A stretch of 57,321 nt of DNA, from assembly GCA_030753265.1 (NCBI GenBank), contig JASMCQ010000109.1:1-57321 (forward strand), in the 5' to 3' direction. Of the stretch, positions 42,625-51,724 are shown in pieces. Below the pieces are notes generated by a model. That model was not told the DNA's origin and did no database searches. It saw only the letters and a program-made list of their open reading frames with translations. Every line of letters begins with the position of its first letter. Position 1 is the first letter of the stretch. Both the position numbers and the translations under genes were made by a program. The DNA comes from Dehalococcoidia bacterium (GTDB lineage Bacteria > Chloroflexota > Dehalococcoidia > UBA3495).

Positions 42625-43410
42625 CTACCGGTTCTTGAACACGGGCAGGCGCTTCTCGGAGAAGGCCTTCGGACCCTCGACACTGTCCTCCATGCCCACC
42701 AGATTCCTCTCCAAGGCCTGGCCAAAAGCCCGGGCCTCCATCGGACCCATGTAGTACGACCGGTGGAGGATCTGCTTGAGGTTGGCCATCGAACGAGGGG
42801 CCAGGTTGATTGCCCGCTTGGCCCAGTCCATCGCCTCCTCCATCAGCTTCTCCTTGGGGACCACCTTGTTCACGAAGCCAATCTCATAGGCACGCTGTGC
42901 CGAGATTCGCTTGTCGCCCCACATCGCCAACTCCAGAGCATGGCCCATCCCAATGAGCCGGGGAAGGATATGAACCCAGGAGGCCCCCAAGTTCCAGCGC
43001 ACCTCCGGGATGCCGAACTCGGCGTGCTCCGCGGCGATACGAATGTCGCACTGGAGGGCGAGGTTGAAGCCGCCGGCCAGGGAGAATCCATTGATCGCGG
43101 CGATAACGGGCTTCCACACTTCGAGGGTCTCGTTGACGGGGGTGACCGTTCGGAAGGTAGGAGGCCTCTCGCCCCTGGCGTCGTACTCGGCCCGTTCCCT
43201 CAAGTCCATTCCCGCACAGAAGGACCGGTCGCCCGAACCGGTGAGGATGGCTACCCGGGCACTGTGATCTCTGCCGAACTCCTCCCAGTACTCGTACAAC
43301 GCGTGCCGCAAGGCCCCGCTGATGGCGTTCATCCGCTCGGGCCGGTTCAAAGTGATGACCCAGATGCGGCCGTCTTCATGCTTCTCCAACAATACCGGTT
43401 GATCAGCCAT
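42625..43410 (-). CDS. Enoyl-CoA hydratase
   Basis: Crotonase-family protein of 261 residues. It keeps both catalytic glutamates of classical hydratases (IPEVRWNLG and ALELAMWGD) and the oxyanion-hole loops SFCAGMD and SLAGGFN. It therefore probably hydrates an enoyl-CoA. It lies 111 bp upstream of the Frc-like gene on the same strand, so co-transcription is likely. The ATG has a GGAGG eight bases ahead. Confidence 0.92.
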   Translation of the reverse strand: MADQPVLLEKHEDGRIWVITLNRPERMNAISGALRHALYEYWEEFGRDHSARVAILTGSGDRSFCAGMDLRERAEYDARGERPPTFRTVTPVNETLEVWKPVIAAINGFSLAGGFNLALQCDIRIAAEHAEFGIPEVRWNLGASWVHILPRLIGMGHALELAMWGDKRISAQRAYEIGFVNKVVPKEKLMEEAMDWAKRAINLAPRSMANLKQILHRSYYMGPMEARAFGQALERNLVGMEDSVEGPKAFSEKRLPVFKNR

Positions 43411-43639
43411 ACCAACCTCCTAAAACGCTCCACTCGACGCTACCTGAGATCGACTCGCCGGCGCGTGATGCGCTCAGGACGCGCTCAGATCGAAGGCCCC
43501 TCGGCGATGGGTCCAACGGTAGCTCCCAATCCCGCCACTGTCAACTTCTATCCGTCACCCTCGGGCAGGCTCAGGCCGGGGGTGGGGCCTGCGAATAACC
43601 GGCGGACCCGATCACTCGCTGATCGTCGAGCGATAGGCG

Positions 43640-43801
43640 TCACCTTCCGTGGCATCTTTTATACTTTTTGCCACTCCCGCAGGGACATTTCTCGTTCCGG
43701 CCGATCTTCGGGCCGTAGTCTCGAAGTATTGCCCGCTTCTCTTCGCAATCAGCGCAGGTGCATGCGGGCGGATGTTCCGAGTACCAGTTGGGTCTTCCCA
43801 T
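43640..43801 (-). CDS. SEC-C motif zinc protein, 53 residues
   Basis: A short frame, with an upstream in-frame stop immediately before the start, that ends [18 protein letters not shown]. This is a textbook SEC-C zinc motif (C-x-C...C-H) as found at the SecA C-terminus and in small stand-alone proteins. Four more Cys/His residues occur in the N-terminal part ([15 protein letters not shown]), perhaps a second metal site. GAGGA directly abuts the ATG. The motif is too exact to be chance, but the true start or a longer, frameshifted protein cannot be excluded. Confidence 0.7.
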   Translation of the reverse strand: MGRPNWYSEHPPACTCADCEEKRAILRDYGPKIGRNEKCPCGSGKKYKRCHGR

Positions 43802-43952
43802 TCCTCACCATCGGCGGGCTCCTCTTGGCAAGCATTTGCCTTTGACCTGCCCTCCGCCTTTGTACCACTTGCAACGTTGGTCCCGCAAGGGCTTGGTCCC
43901 GGCCCCACTGGCGACGCCCGCGCCGGTATTTGGCCGCAGCCTTCCCCAAGCG

Positions 43953-43961
43953 TGGTATTAT
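43953..43961 (+). promoter_or_regulatory. Extended -10 promoter of first tandem CoA-transferase
   Basis: TGG-TATTAT, 70 bases upstream of the ATG at 44031. The same element lies before the third tandem gene; the -35 is weak. Confidence 0.45.
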
Positions 43962-44030
43962 TAGGCGGAAAGTTGGGAACCTCCTTCGGCCAGGGCCTGA
44001 TGGGGCCGGAGTTCCCACTTGGGAGGAATA

Positions 44031-45233
44031 ATGGCGACTGGAAGCACCAACGGCAGCAAAGGCCCCTTGGACGGCATCAAGGTGGTGGACCTGACGCGCT
44101 TCCAGGCGGGGCCGATCTGTACCATGTTACTGGGGGACATGGGGGCGGAAGTGATCAAGGTGGAAGAGCCCGGCGGCGGCGACCACGGCCGGGACTACGA
44201 GCCCGCCATAGACGGCCTCTCTTGTTTTTTCGCCGCCTACAACCGCAATAAGAAAAGCGTCACCCTGAACCTCAAGTCCGAGAAAGGTAAGGAGCTTATG
44301 GCCGGGCTGGTCCGGTGGGGAGACGTGGTGGTGGAGAACTTCCGCCCCGGCGTCATGGCCCGCCTGGGCTTCTCCTACGATGAGATGCGCCAGATCAACC
44401 CCAGCATCATCGTGGTGGCCACTTCGGGCTTCGGGCAGAAGGGCCCTTACTCGGCGCGCGCGTCCTTTGACATGGTAGCCCAGGCCATGAGCGGGGTGAT
44501 GAGCATTACCGGACAGGAGGGCGGCCTTCCGACCCGGGCGGGCCCCGCCATCGCCGACTCCACGGGCGGCTTCTTCGGCGCCCTGGGCACGGTACTCGCC
44601 CTGTTCCACAAGGAGAGGACCGGCGAGGGGCAGTACGTGGACGTCTCGCTCCTGGACGGCCAACTCCTGATGATGGCCTACCCTCTCATGCGGGCGTTCA
44701 TGGGCGAGGAAATGAAGCCGGGAGTCGCCCAAGTAGCACCGGCGGACTCTTACCCAACGGCCGACGGTAGATTCGTCTTCATCTTTGGCCACGATAACTC
44801 CCACTTCCCCATATTGTGCCGGCTCGCCGGCAGGCCGGAGATGGCCGATGACCCCCGCTACAGCAGCCGGGTGAAGCGGTTTGAGCATCGGCATGAGCTG
44901 AACGATATGGTGATCCAGTGGACCAGCAGCCTGACCGCCGACGCCCTGGAGGCGCTCCTCCTCGAGGCCGGACTTCCCTTTGGCAAGGTCAACGAATTGA
45001 CGGAGGTGCTGGCAGACCCCCACATCCTAACTCAGGAGTCACTGGTGAGTGTGGACCACTACGGAAAGGGGACCCTCCCCTTGGTGAATGTGACACCCCG
45101 GCTTTCCAAGTCTCCGGGGTCCATCCGCACCCCGTGCCCCTTGCTGGGCCAGCACAACGAAGAGGTCTACTGCGGCCTGCTGGACCTTCCGAAAGAGGAT
45201 TTGAAAACCCTCGAGGAGGAAGGCGTCATTTAG
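44031..45233 (+). CDS. Family III CoA-transferase, tandem copy 1
   Basis: 400 residues from the ATG preceded by GGAGGA. Motifs include VVDLTRFQAGP, GAEVIKVEEPGGGD, ENFRPGVMARLGF, VDVSLLDG with the catalytic Asp, and LLGQHNEEVY. It is the first of three close paralogues in a row. They share nearly the same start, YNRNKKSVTLNLKSEKGKE, and end. This suggests repeated duplication with possible differences in acid substrate. Confidence 0.92.
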   Translation: MATGSTNGSKGPLDGIKVVDLTRFQAGPICTMLLGDMGAEVIKVEEPGGGDHGRDYEPAIDGLSCFFAAYNRNKKSVTLNLKSEKGKELMAGLVRWGDVVVENFRPGVMARLGFSYDEMRQINPSIIVVATSGFGQKGPYSARASFDMVAQAMSGVMSITGQEGGLPTRAGPAIADSTGGFFGALGTVLALFHKERTGEGQYVDVSLLDGQLLMMAYPLMRAFMGEEMKPGVAQVAPADSYPTADGRFVFIFGHDNSHFPILCRLAGRPEMADDPRYSSRVKRFEHRHELNDMVIQWTSSLTADALEALLLEAGLPFGKVNELTEVLADPHILTQESLVSVDHYGKGTLPLVNVTPRLSKSPGSIRTPCPLLGQHNEEVYCGLLDLPKEDLKTLEEEGVI

Positions 45234-45272
45234 CCGGCTGGAACAATGGCCCAAATCGGCCGAGGAGGGAAG

Positions 45273-46484
45273 ATGGAGAACGGAATAACCAACGAGAATA
45301 AAGGCCCCCTGGTGGGCGTCAAGGTGGTCGACCTGACCCACTACCAAGCGGGGCCTATCTGCACCATGATGCTGGGCGACATGGGCGCGGAGATAATCAA
45401 GGTGGAGGAACCCCGCGCCGGCGACCACGGCCGGGACAACGACCCCGGCATCGACGGCCTCTCCGCCTTTTTCGCCTCCTACAACCGCAACAAGAAGAGC
45501 GCCACCCTGAACCTCAAATCGGAGAAGGGCAAGGAGCTGATGAGAAAGCTGGTCCAGTGGGCGGACGTGCTGGTGGAGAACTTTCGCCCCGGCGTCATGG
45601 CCCGCCTGGGCTTCGCTTACGAAGACGTGTCCAAGTTGAACTCCGGTATCATCATGGTTTCCAGCTCGGCCTTCGGACAGACGGGCCCCTACGCCCAGCG
45701 CGCGGGCTTCGACACGGTGGCCCAGGCCATGAGCGGCCTCATGAGCGTCACGGGCTTCGATGACCGCCCGCCGGCCAGGGTCGGGCCCGCCGTCGCCGAC
45801 TCCACGGCCGGCTTCTTCGGCATGATAGGCACCATCCTAGCCCTCTACCACAAGCAGAGGACCGGTGAGGGACAGTTCGTGGACATTTCCCTTCTGGAGG
45901 GCCAGGTGGCGCTGATGGGCTATACCATCATGCGCGACTTCATGGGCGTCAAAGTGGGGCGAACCGGCAATCAGAGCACCGGCGCCTCGCCAGCGGCCGC
46001 CTACCCAACCTCGGACGGCAAATACGTCTACATCTTCGCCCAGGACTCTAGCCACTTCCCCCGCCTATGCGGGCTCATGGGCAAGCCGGAGCTGGCGGAT
46101 GACCCACGCTTCCGCGACCGGCCCGGGCGCACGAAAAACCGGGAGGAGATCAACGATCTCGTGGGCCAGTGGGCCTGCACCTTGACCGCCGATGCTCTGG
46201 AGGCCATCTTGAACGAGGCGGGACTTGCCTACGGCAGGGTCAACGAAGTGGAGGACGTGATGAAAGACCCGCAAGTTCAGGCCCGGGAGATGCTGGTGGA
46301 GGTGGAACACCACGGCAAGGGCACGCTCCCCTTGGTGGCGGTGCTTCCCAAGCTGTCCAAGACGCCTGGGTCGATCCGGATGCCCAGTCCTCTGTTGGGC
46401 GAGCACAACGAGGAAATCTATTGCGGCATCTGCGACGTTTCAAAAGAAGAACTCGCGACGCTGAAGGCGGAAGGGGTCATTTAA
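45273..46484 (+). CDS. Family III CoA-transferase, tandem copy 2
   Basis: 403 residues from the ATG preceded by GAGGAGGGA; an upstream in-frame ATG at 45246 lacks a site. It begins 39 bp after copy 1 and is probably co-transcribed. It has the same signatures (GAEIIKVEEPRAGD, ENFRPGVMARLGF, VDISLLEG). At the active site the copies vary: copy 1 has LLDG while copies 2 and 3 have LLEG, so the Asp that is usually catalytic aligns with Glu here. Confidence 0.92.
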   Translation: MENGITNENKGPLVGVKVVDLTHYQAGPICTMMLGDMGAEIIKVEEPRAGDHGRDNDPGIDGLSAFFASYNRNKKSATLNLKSEKGKELMRKLVQWADVLVENFRPGVMARLGFAYEDVSKLNSGIIMVSSSAFGQTGPYAQRAGFDTVAQAMSGLMSVTGFDDRPPARVGPAVADSTAGFFGMIGTILALYHKQRTGEGQFVDISLLEGQVALMGYTIMRDFMGVKVGRTGNQSTGASPAAAYPTSDGKYVYIFAQDSSHFPRLCGLMGKPELADDPRFRDRPGRTKNREEINDLVGQWACTLTADALEAILNEAGLAYGRVNEVEDVMKDPQVQAREMLVEVEHHGKGTLPLVAVLPKLSKTPGSIRMPSPLLGEHNEEIYCGICDVSKEELATLKAEGVI

Positions 46485-46610
46485 CCGCGTTGAAGAGCAA
46501 GCCGGGCCTTCGGGGCGTATCTACCGTCTCCCCAAGGACCCGTCTTCAGACTTACCCTGCTGAACCACGGTAGGCTGCTAGACTCGACCGAAAGCGGGTT
46601 TGGCGGGCAA

Positions 46611-46657
46611 GATCCCCCTGAATCCCCCTTGGTAAAGGGGGGCTGAGGGGGATTTTC
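46611..46657. repeat. AATCCCCC-type hairpin repeat, copy 2
   Basis: GATCCCCCTGAATCCCCCTT faces GGGGGGCTGAGGGGGATTTT across GGTAAA. A fuller version of 18001-18033, able to form a long hairpin and possibly acting as terminator after copy 2. Confidence 0.7.
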
Positions 46658-46741
46658 TCCTGGTCGAGCTGAGCGGCCTGTTCAACAAATGGTCACCGGC
46701 GCCGCCGCCCATGCCGTCCGGCGTCAGTCGCTCCGGAGGCG

Positions 46742-46750
46742 TGGTATTAT
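46742..46750 (+). promoter_or_regulatory. Extended -10 promoter of third tandem CoA-transferase
   Basis: TGG-TATTAT, identical to 43953-43961 and at nearly the same distance (67 bases) from its start codon. Confidence 0.45.
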
Positions 46751-46816
46751 ACCCAACAGATGGAATCCCCCAGCGGAGGGGCCGGCCCGTCCGGGGGGTT
46801 ACGCCAAGGAGGAAGA

Positions 46817-48034
46817 ATGGTGAACGGCAACGGCATGAGCGCCGAGAACGAAGGACCTCTGGTTGGGATCAAAGTAGTGGACTTGACCCGGTTCCAGGCG
46901 GGGCCCACCTGCACCATGATACTGGGCGACATGGGAGCCGAGGTGATCAAGGTCGAGGAGCCCGGCAGCGGCGACCACGGCCGCCAAAACTCACCCAACA
47001 TCGACGGTCTTTCGGTCTATTTCGCCGCCTTCAACCGCAACAAGAGGAGCGTCACCCTCAACCTCAAGACGGAAAAGGGGAAGGAGCTGCTGCGCGGCTT
47101 GGTCGAGCGAGCGGACGTGCTGGTGGAGAACTATCGCCCCGGCGTCATGGCCCGGTTCGGCTTCTCCTACGAAGAAGTGTCCAAGATGAGCCCCGGCATT
47201 GTCATGGTATCCAGCTCGGGCTTCGGGCAGACCGGACCCTACGCCAAGCGCGCGGCCTTCGATACGGTGGCCCAGGCCATGAGCGGCATGATGAGCGTGA
47301 CGGGATTCGATGACCGCCCCGGAGTCAGGGTCGGGCCCGCCATCGCCGACTCCACGGCCGGCTTCTTCGGAGCCATGGGTGCGATTCTGGCCCTCTACCA
47401 TAAGAAGTGCACCGGCGAGGGACAGCTGGTGGACGTATCCCTCCTCGAAGGCCAGTTGGTGCTGATGGCCTACACCCTCATGCGACAGTCCGTGGGCTCG
47501 ACAATGAAGCGGGGGGGCTCCAACGGCGCCGGCGCCGGACCGTCGGCCGCCTTTCCGACATCCGATGGCAAGTTTGTTTACGTCTTCGCCCAGGACGCCA
47601 ACCACTTCCCGCGCATATGCGCGCTCATGGGCACGCCGGAACTGGCCGAGAACCCGCGCTACGCCTCACGAGCCGGGCGCACGGAACACCGGGACGAGCT
47701 GAACGAGATCGTGTCCAAGTGGACCAAAACCCTGACCGCCGACGCCCTGGAGGCCATCTTGGGAGAGGCGGAGCTGGCCTACGGCCGGGTCAACGAGTTG
47801 GCCGACGTCTTGGAAGACCCGCAAATCCAAGCCCGGGAAATGCTGGTGGAGGTGGACCACCACGGCAAGGGCGATCTCCCGCTCGTGGGAGTGTTCCCCA
47901 AACTGTCCAAGTCGCCGGGTTCTATTCGGATGCCATGCCCTCTGTTGGGCCAGCACAACGAGGAAATCTACTGCGGCATCCTGGACGTTTCCAAGGAAGA
48001 GTTCGCCAAGCTGCAGGAAGAAGGGGTCATCTAG
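46817..48034 (+). CDS. Family III CoA-transferase, tandem copy 3
   Basis: 405 residues from the ATG preceded by GGAGGAAGA. It is very similar to copies 1 and 2: GAEVIKVEEPGSGD, ENYRPGVMARFGF, VDVSLLEG and LLGQHNEEIYCGIL. Unlike copy 2 it has its own promoter-like element and sits behind a palindromic repeat. The ThDP enzyme gene follows after 608 bp, so copy 3 may or may not share its control. Confidence 0.92.
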   Translation: MVNGNGMSAENEGPLVGIKVVDLTRFQAGPTCTMILGDMGAEVIKVEEPGSGDHGRQNSPNIDGLSVYFAAFNRNKRSVTLNLKTEKGKELLRGLVERADVLVENYRPGVMARFGFSYEEVSKMSPGIVMVSSSGFGQTGPYAKRAAFDTVAQAMSGMMSVTGFDDRPGVRVGPAIADSTAGFFGAMGAILALYHKKCTGEGQLVDVSLLEGQLVLMAYTLMRQSVGSTMKRGGSNGAGAGPSAAFPTSDGKFVYVFAQDANHFPRICALMGTPELAENPRYASRAGRTEHRDELNEIVSKWTKTLTADALEAILGEAELAYGRVNELADVLEDPQIQAREMLVEVDHHGKGDLPLVGVFPKLSKSPGSIRMPCPLLGQHNEEIYCGILDVSKEEFAKLQEEGVI

Positions 48035-48642
48035 CCGTTCAGTAATCGTCTCTGCCTCCCGATTGTCGAGATAATTTCTTGGAGGGCCCTAGGCCGTTCA
48101 GGGGGCAGGTGCCCCAATTCCAACATCCGGGACCAGTTGGAATGCCACTGGCTCAGGCTGCCACCGTGGCGGTCCCGGTCAACCAGCGTGCGCCCCGGCA
48201 CGGAAGCGCTTCCGGCCCTTGGGGGTTCCGTAGTTCTTGATCCCGCAACAATGCCTGGCTAGGCGAGCGGGAGGTTACGGGGCGACGGGTTGCGCTCCCG
48301 GTTTTCCCAAGGTACACTGTCGAACCGTGGGGCTTGTTTCCACTGCGTCCGGGCCACTGGTCCGGGCCGTGTCCAAGACGCGCCCCGACGCGAAAGCCAA
48401 GGGTTGTTTGACACCGGTACCATCTGGCACTTACCGCCGGGAACAGCGGGGATAAACTGAGCCGGGGATGAGCCTGTAAACTGCTGATTGCCGCCACTTT
48501 CACCGGGACTTCTCTTCCCAGATTAAAGGGAGTCCACGGGGGCGAAGCGGGCCCCGCGCTGTGACGCCGGTTCCGCGGCGGCCAACCGGATGGCGACAAC
48601 CCGGCGATGATCTCGGAGCTTCATCTGTTTTAAGGAGGAAGT
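48035..48642. other. Intergenic region, nothing recognised
   Basis: About 600 bp without a supported gene. A TTTGAC-like -35 occurs near 48407 but no good -10 follows. GGAGG precedes the next ATG. Confidence 0.35.
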
Positions 48643-50313
48643 ATGGCTGAAACCAATGGATCCATTATTACCGCCAGGGCGCTGAAGAATGAGGGAGTGG
48701 ATACCATCTTCTTCCTCACCGGTGGCCCCATCACGCCCATCATCGTGGCTGCCGACAAGCTGGGCATCAGATGTGTCGACTGCCGGCATGAACAGGCCGC
48801 GGGTTTTGAGGCCCACGCCTACGCCCGGGTGACCGGCAAGCCGGGCATCTTCGTTACCGCCTCGGGACCGGGGACGACCAACGCGGTGACCAGCATGGCC
48901 AACGCCCTGACAGACTGCGCACCAGTAATATTGCTGGGAGGGGCCAGCGCCGCGGTCCTCTTCGGCAAGGGCGGCTTCCAGGAGATCGATCAGGTGGCGA
49001 TCTTCAAGCCGGTCACCAAATGGGCGGAGCGGGCCATTGACGCCAAGCGTATTCCCGAAATCGTGAGCACTGCCTTCCGGGCGGTGACCACCGGGAGGCC
49101 GGGACCCGCGTACATCGACTTGCCTTCGGACATCCTTTCCGACCCGGTGGATGAGGACTTAGTCTCCTACCCCACGGGGACCAGGACCGCTGCCCGGCCC
49201 GGCGGGGACCCCGCCCAGATCAAGGAAGCGGCCGAGCTTCTGGCCAAGGCTAAAAAGCCGATAATCATTGCGGGCACGGGCACCTTCTGGTCCCAATCGG
49301 GGCCGGAGTTCCAGGAGTTCGTGGAGAAGACCAACATCCCGTTCTTCACCATGCCTCAGACCCGAGGGATCGTCCCCGACGACCATGATATGAGTTTCCT
49401 CGCCGCCCGCTCCAAGGCCTTCAGGGAGGCCGACGTCATCCTGGTCATGGGCACCCGGTTCAACTACATGCTGGCCTTCGCCCAGGCCCCCAGGCTCAAC
49501 GGCGACGCCAAGATAATCCAGGTGGACATCGACGCATCGGAGATAGGTCACAACCGGGCGGTGGACGTCGGCATCGTCGGCGATTGCAAGGTAGTTTTCC
49601 AGCAGCTCACCGATGCGCTGGGAGACCGGCGCAAGGGCGCCAGCGGCGAGTGGATCGATACGCTTCGCGCCCAAGACGCCGCCACCAAGGAGAAGCAAGA
49701 GGTCCAGATGGAGAGCGACGCGGTCCCCATCCATCCCCTCAGGCTCTGCAAAGAGGTCAGGGACTTCCTGGACCGGGACGCCATCCTGGTGGTGGACGGG
49801 CAGGAGATCCTGAACTTCGGCCGTCAGTCGATCCCCAGCTTCAACCCCGGCAGCCGGTTGAACTCCGGTCCCTTCGGCAACATCGGCACCGGCTTGCCCT
49901 TCGGGATCGGGGCCAAGGTTGCCAAGCCCGAGAAGCAGGTGCTGGTGCTCACGGGCGACGGGTCCTTTGGCTTCAACTCCATGGAGCTGGACTCGATGTC
50001 CCGCAATAAGATCAACGTCATCACCGTCATCAGCAACAACGCTGGGTGGGCCGCCGGGGCGCCCGCAAAGAAGGATGAGCCCGGCCGATACCTGGGCTTC
50101 AGCAACTATGAGGGGATGGCGGAGGCCTACGGCTGCTACGCCGAACGAGTGGAAAAGCCGGAAGACATCCGGCCCGCCCTGGAGCGCGCCGCCGCCGCCG
50201 GTAGGCCCGCCCTCATCAACGTGGTGGTGGAGTCCGAGGTGAAGGTGATCACCCAGGAGTTCTCCTCCCACAAGACTGACTCCATCGGCCAAAAGCGCAC
50301 CTACGAGGGCTAA
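48643..50313 (+). CDS. ThDP-dependent enzyme, oxalyl-CoA decarboxylase / 2-hydroxyacyl-CoA lyase-like
   Basis: 556 residues of the acetolactate synthase superfamily. The N-terminal pyrimidine domain has the conserved Glu in RHEQAAGFEAHAYARVTG; the central domain has VMGTRFNYMLAFA; the C-terminal pyrophosphate domain has the GDGSFGFN...NN cofactor motif. The pattern ATSGPG/TNAVTSMANA and the TRGIVPDDH loop fit the oxalyl-CoA decarboxylase/2-hydroxyacyl-CoA lyase branch better than biosynthetic AHAS. Nearby CoA-transferases would supply its acyl-CoA substrate. Confidence 0.88.
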   Translation: MAETNGSIITARALKNEGVDTIFFLTGGPITPIIVAADKLGIRCVDCRHEQAAGFEAHAYARVTGKPGIFVTASGPGTTNAVTSMANALTDCAPVILLGGASAAVLFGKGGFQEIDQVAIFKPVTKWAERAIDAKRIPEIVSTAFRAVTTGRPGPAYIDLPSDILSDPVDEDLVSYPTGTRTAARPGGDPAQIKEAAELLAKAKKPIIIAGTGTFWSQSGPEFQEFVEKTNIPFFTMPQTRGIVPDDHDMSFLAARSKAFREADVILVMGTRFNYMLAFAQAPRLNGDAKIIQVDIDASEIGHNRAVDVGIVGDCKVVFQQLTDALGDRRKGASGEWIDTLRAQDAATKEKQEVQMESDAVPIHPLRLCKEVRDFLDRDAILVVDGQEILNFGRQSIPSFNPGSRLNSGPFGNIGTGLPFGIGAKVAKPEKQVLVLTGDGSFGFNSMELDSMSRNKINVITVISNNAGWAAGAPAKKDEPGRYLGFSNYEGMAEAYGCYAERVEKPEDIRPALERAAAAGRPALINVVVESEVKVITQEFSSHKTDSIGQKRTYEG

Positions 50314-50351
50314 GACACCTCGAGGCAAGGCGCGAGAGAATCCGGCCTAAC

Positions 50352-50387
50352 AGAAGAGGCATCGGGGAATACCCCGATGCCTCTTCT
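50352..50387. terminator. Bidirectional terminator after ThDP enzyme
   Basis: Perfect 16-bp arms with loop AATA, followed by ATTTT, between convergent genes. Confidence 0.85.
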
Positions 50388-50670
50388 ATTTTCCAGTGCG
50401 GCCAAGGCCTGCTGATGGCCATTTCCTTGACCGGCCTCCGGCCCAACGCCCCCCGGAGGCCCGGCCCCAAAGTAATATAGTGTAGGTCACCCCGTGTCAA
50501 GCGAGGTGGAGACGGGGCCGGGTCCAAGTTTTCTTTCCAAGTTCCCCTGGAAAAATCCCACACCAGATCCCTTGTCCCTTCGCTCCTCGGAAAGACAGTG
50601 CGGCCGCTCTTCGAAACGACGGTTTTGAAGCCAAGCCCCGCTGGAGGTGTGGGGCCGAGCCGGAAATGGG

Positions 50671-51117
50671 CTATACGGCGATGGAGGCGAAACCGACGGT
50701 CACCTTCGCGGCCCGCTGGTTCTCTCCCCAAACTTCCATTTCCAACAGGGTCTTGCCATCCTCTTGTGGGGTCTTCTCGATGACCTTTCCCTTGGCGGTA
50801 ATGACATCCCCGGGGATGGTGATCCCGACATAGTACACCATGATCTTGCCGCCGGAGAACCAGTCCATGCCAAAGGTGTTGATGAGCATCTCCTCCACGC
50901 AAGCGGACATCTGGAGGCCCTGAACGATGGGTGCCGGCCGCCCCACTTTCTCCGCCATTTCGGGGCTGGTGTGCTGGTTCACCGGGTTTCGGCCCATCTT
51001 GGCCCAGTCCGGCCAGCCGGAAAAGAGGCGCATGTGCCCGAGGCTCATGGTAAAGGACAGGCTCGGGAGATCATCGCCTACATTAAGGTCTGCCACGTTC
51101 ACTACTCCGGTAGTCAT
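50671..51117 (-). CDS. MaoC-like hot-dog protein (A)
   Basis: 148 residues with hot-dog features: the start VNVADLNVGDDLPSLSFTM, the helix VGRPAPIVQGLQMSACVEEML and the strands PGDVITAKGKVIEK typical of MaoC dehydratases. The Asp/His catalytic pair is not clear. It follows the other hot-dog gene 48 bp downstream, and GAGGAG precedes its ATG. The two may form a heterodimeric acyl-CoA hydratase. Confidence 0.78.
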   Translation of the reverse strand: MTTGVVNVADLNVGDDLPSLSFTMSLGHMRLFSGWPDWAKMGRNPVNQHTSPEMAEKVGRPAPIVQGLQMSACVEEMLINTFGMDWFSGGKIMVYYVGITIPGDVITAKGKVIEKTPQEDGKTLLEMEVWGENQRAAKVTVGFASIAV

Positions 51118-51165
51118 TGCACTCCTCCTTAGATTGTAAGATTATCCCTCATTCCCGAAGGTTAT

Positions 51166-51615
51166 TTAGCGGTACTGAACCTTTTGCCCCGCGGGCAGAG
51201 CACAATTGGTGTAGGTACCAATCAATATCTCCTCGTCGCCCTCGTCGGTAATCCTGACTTCCCACACCAGATACCACTTGCCCCGCTTTTCGTATTTCTC
51301 GACAACCTTCCCCTCGGCGCGAATCTTCGTGCCCACCGTTACGGGCTTCTTGTGTTCCACTTCACACCGGGAGTGAACGCTGCCGCCGGGGGCAATGATG
51401 CGAACACCCCTGAGGCCCAGACCCAGGTTCTCCAACACCGCCGGTGGCACGATGGGCTCTCCCAAAGGTGAACTGTACCGATACCAGTTGTCGTTGGGGC
51501 TGTCCAGGGCATGTGCGTACCACTGGACCAGCGCGGGAGTGAGTTCAATCTCGACGGACTGGGTCGCGACACCTACCTGAACATCTTCGAACGCAAGCTC
51601 TTGAACCGTGACCAT
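51166..51615 (-). CDS. MaoC/FAS1-like hot-dog protein (B)
   Basis: 149 residues: an N-terminal LTPALVQWYAHALDSPNDNWYR like the FAS1-like/MaoC N-terminal domain and the strands KPVTVGTKIRAEGKVVEK. The first gene of a pair that mirrors 32634-33701. GGAGGAGG lies upstream of its start. Confidence 0.78.
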   Translation of the reverse strand: MVTVQELAFEDVQVGVATQSVEIELTPALVQWYAHALDSPNDNWYRYSSPLGEPIVPPAVLENLGLGLRGVRIIAPGGSVHSRCEVEHKKPVTVGTKIRAEGKVVEKYEKRGKWYLVWEVRITDEGDEEILIGTYTNCALPAGQKVQYR

Positions 51616-51724
51616 AACCTACCTCCTCCTGTTGATATTCTCTTGTTGGCCTGATGAGTCACCGCAGCGGCCATTACCGAATAGCCCTCTTTCTAGAATG
51701 GGGCACCGCTCCGCCGACCCCATT

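Larger units (their letters stand above)
46485..46816. other. Intergenic region with palindrome and promoter
   Basis: Holds the repeat at 46611-46657 and the extended -10 at 46742. No gene seen. Confidence 0.4.
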
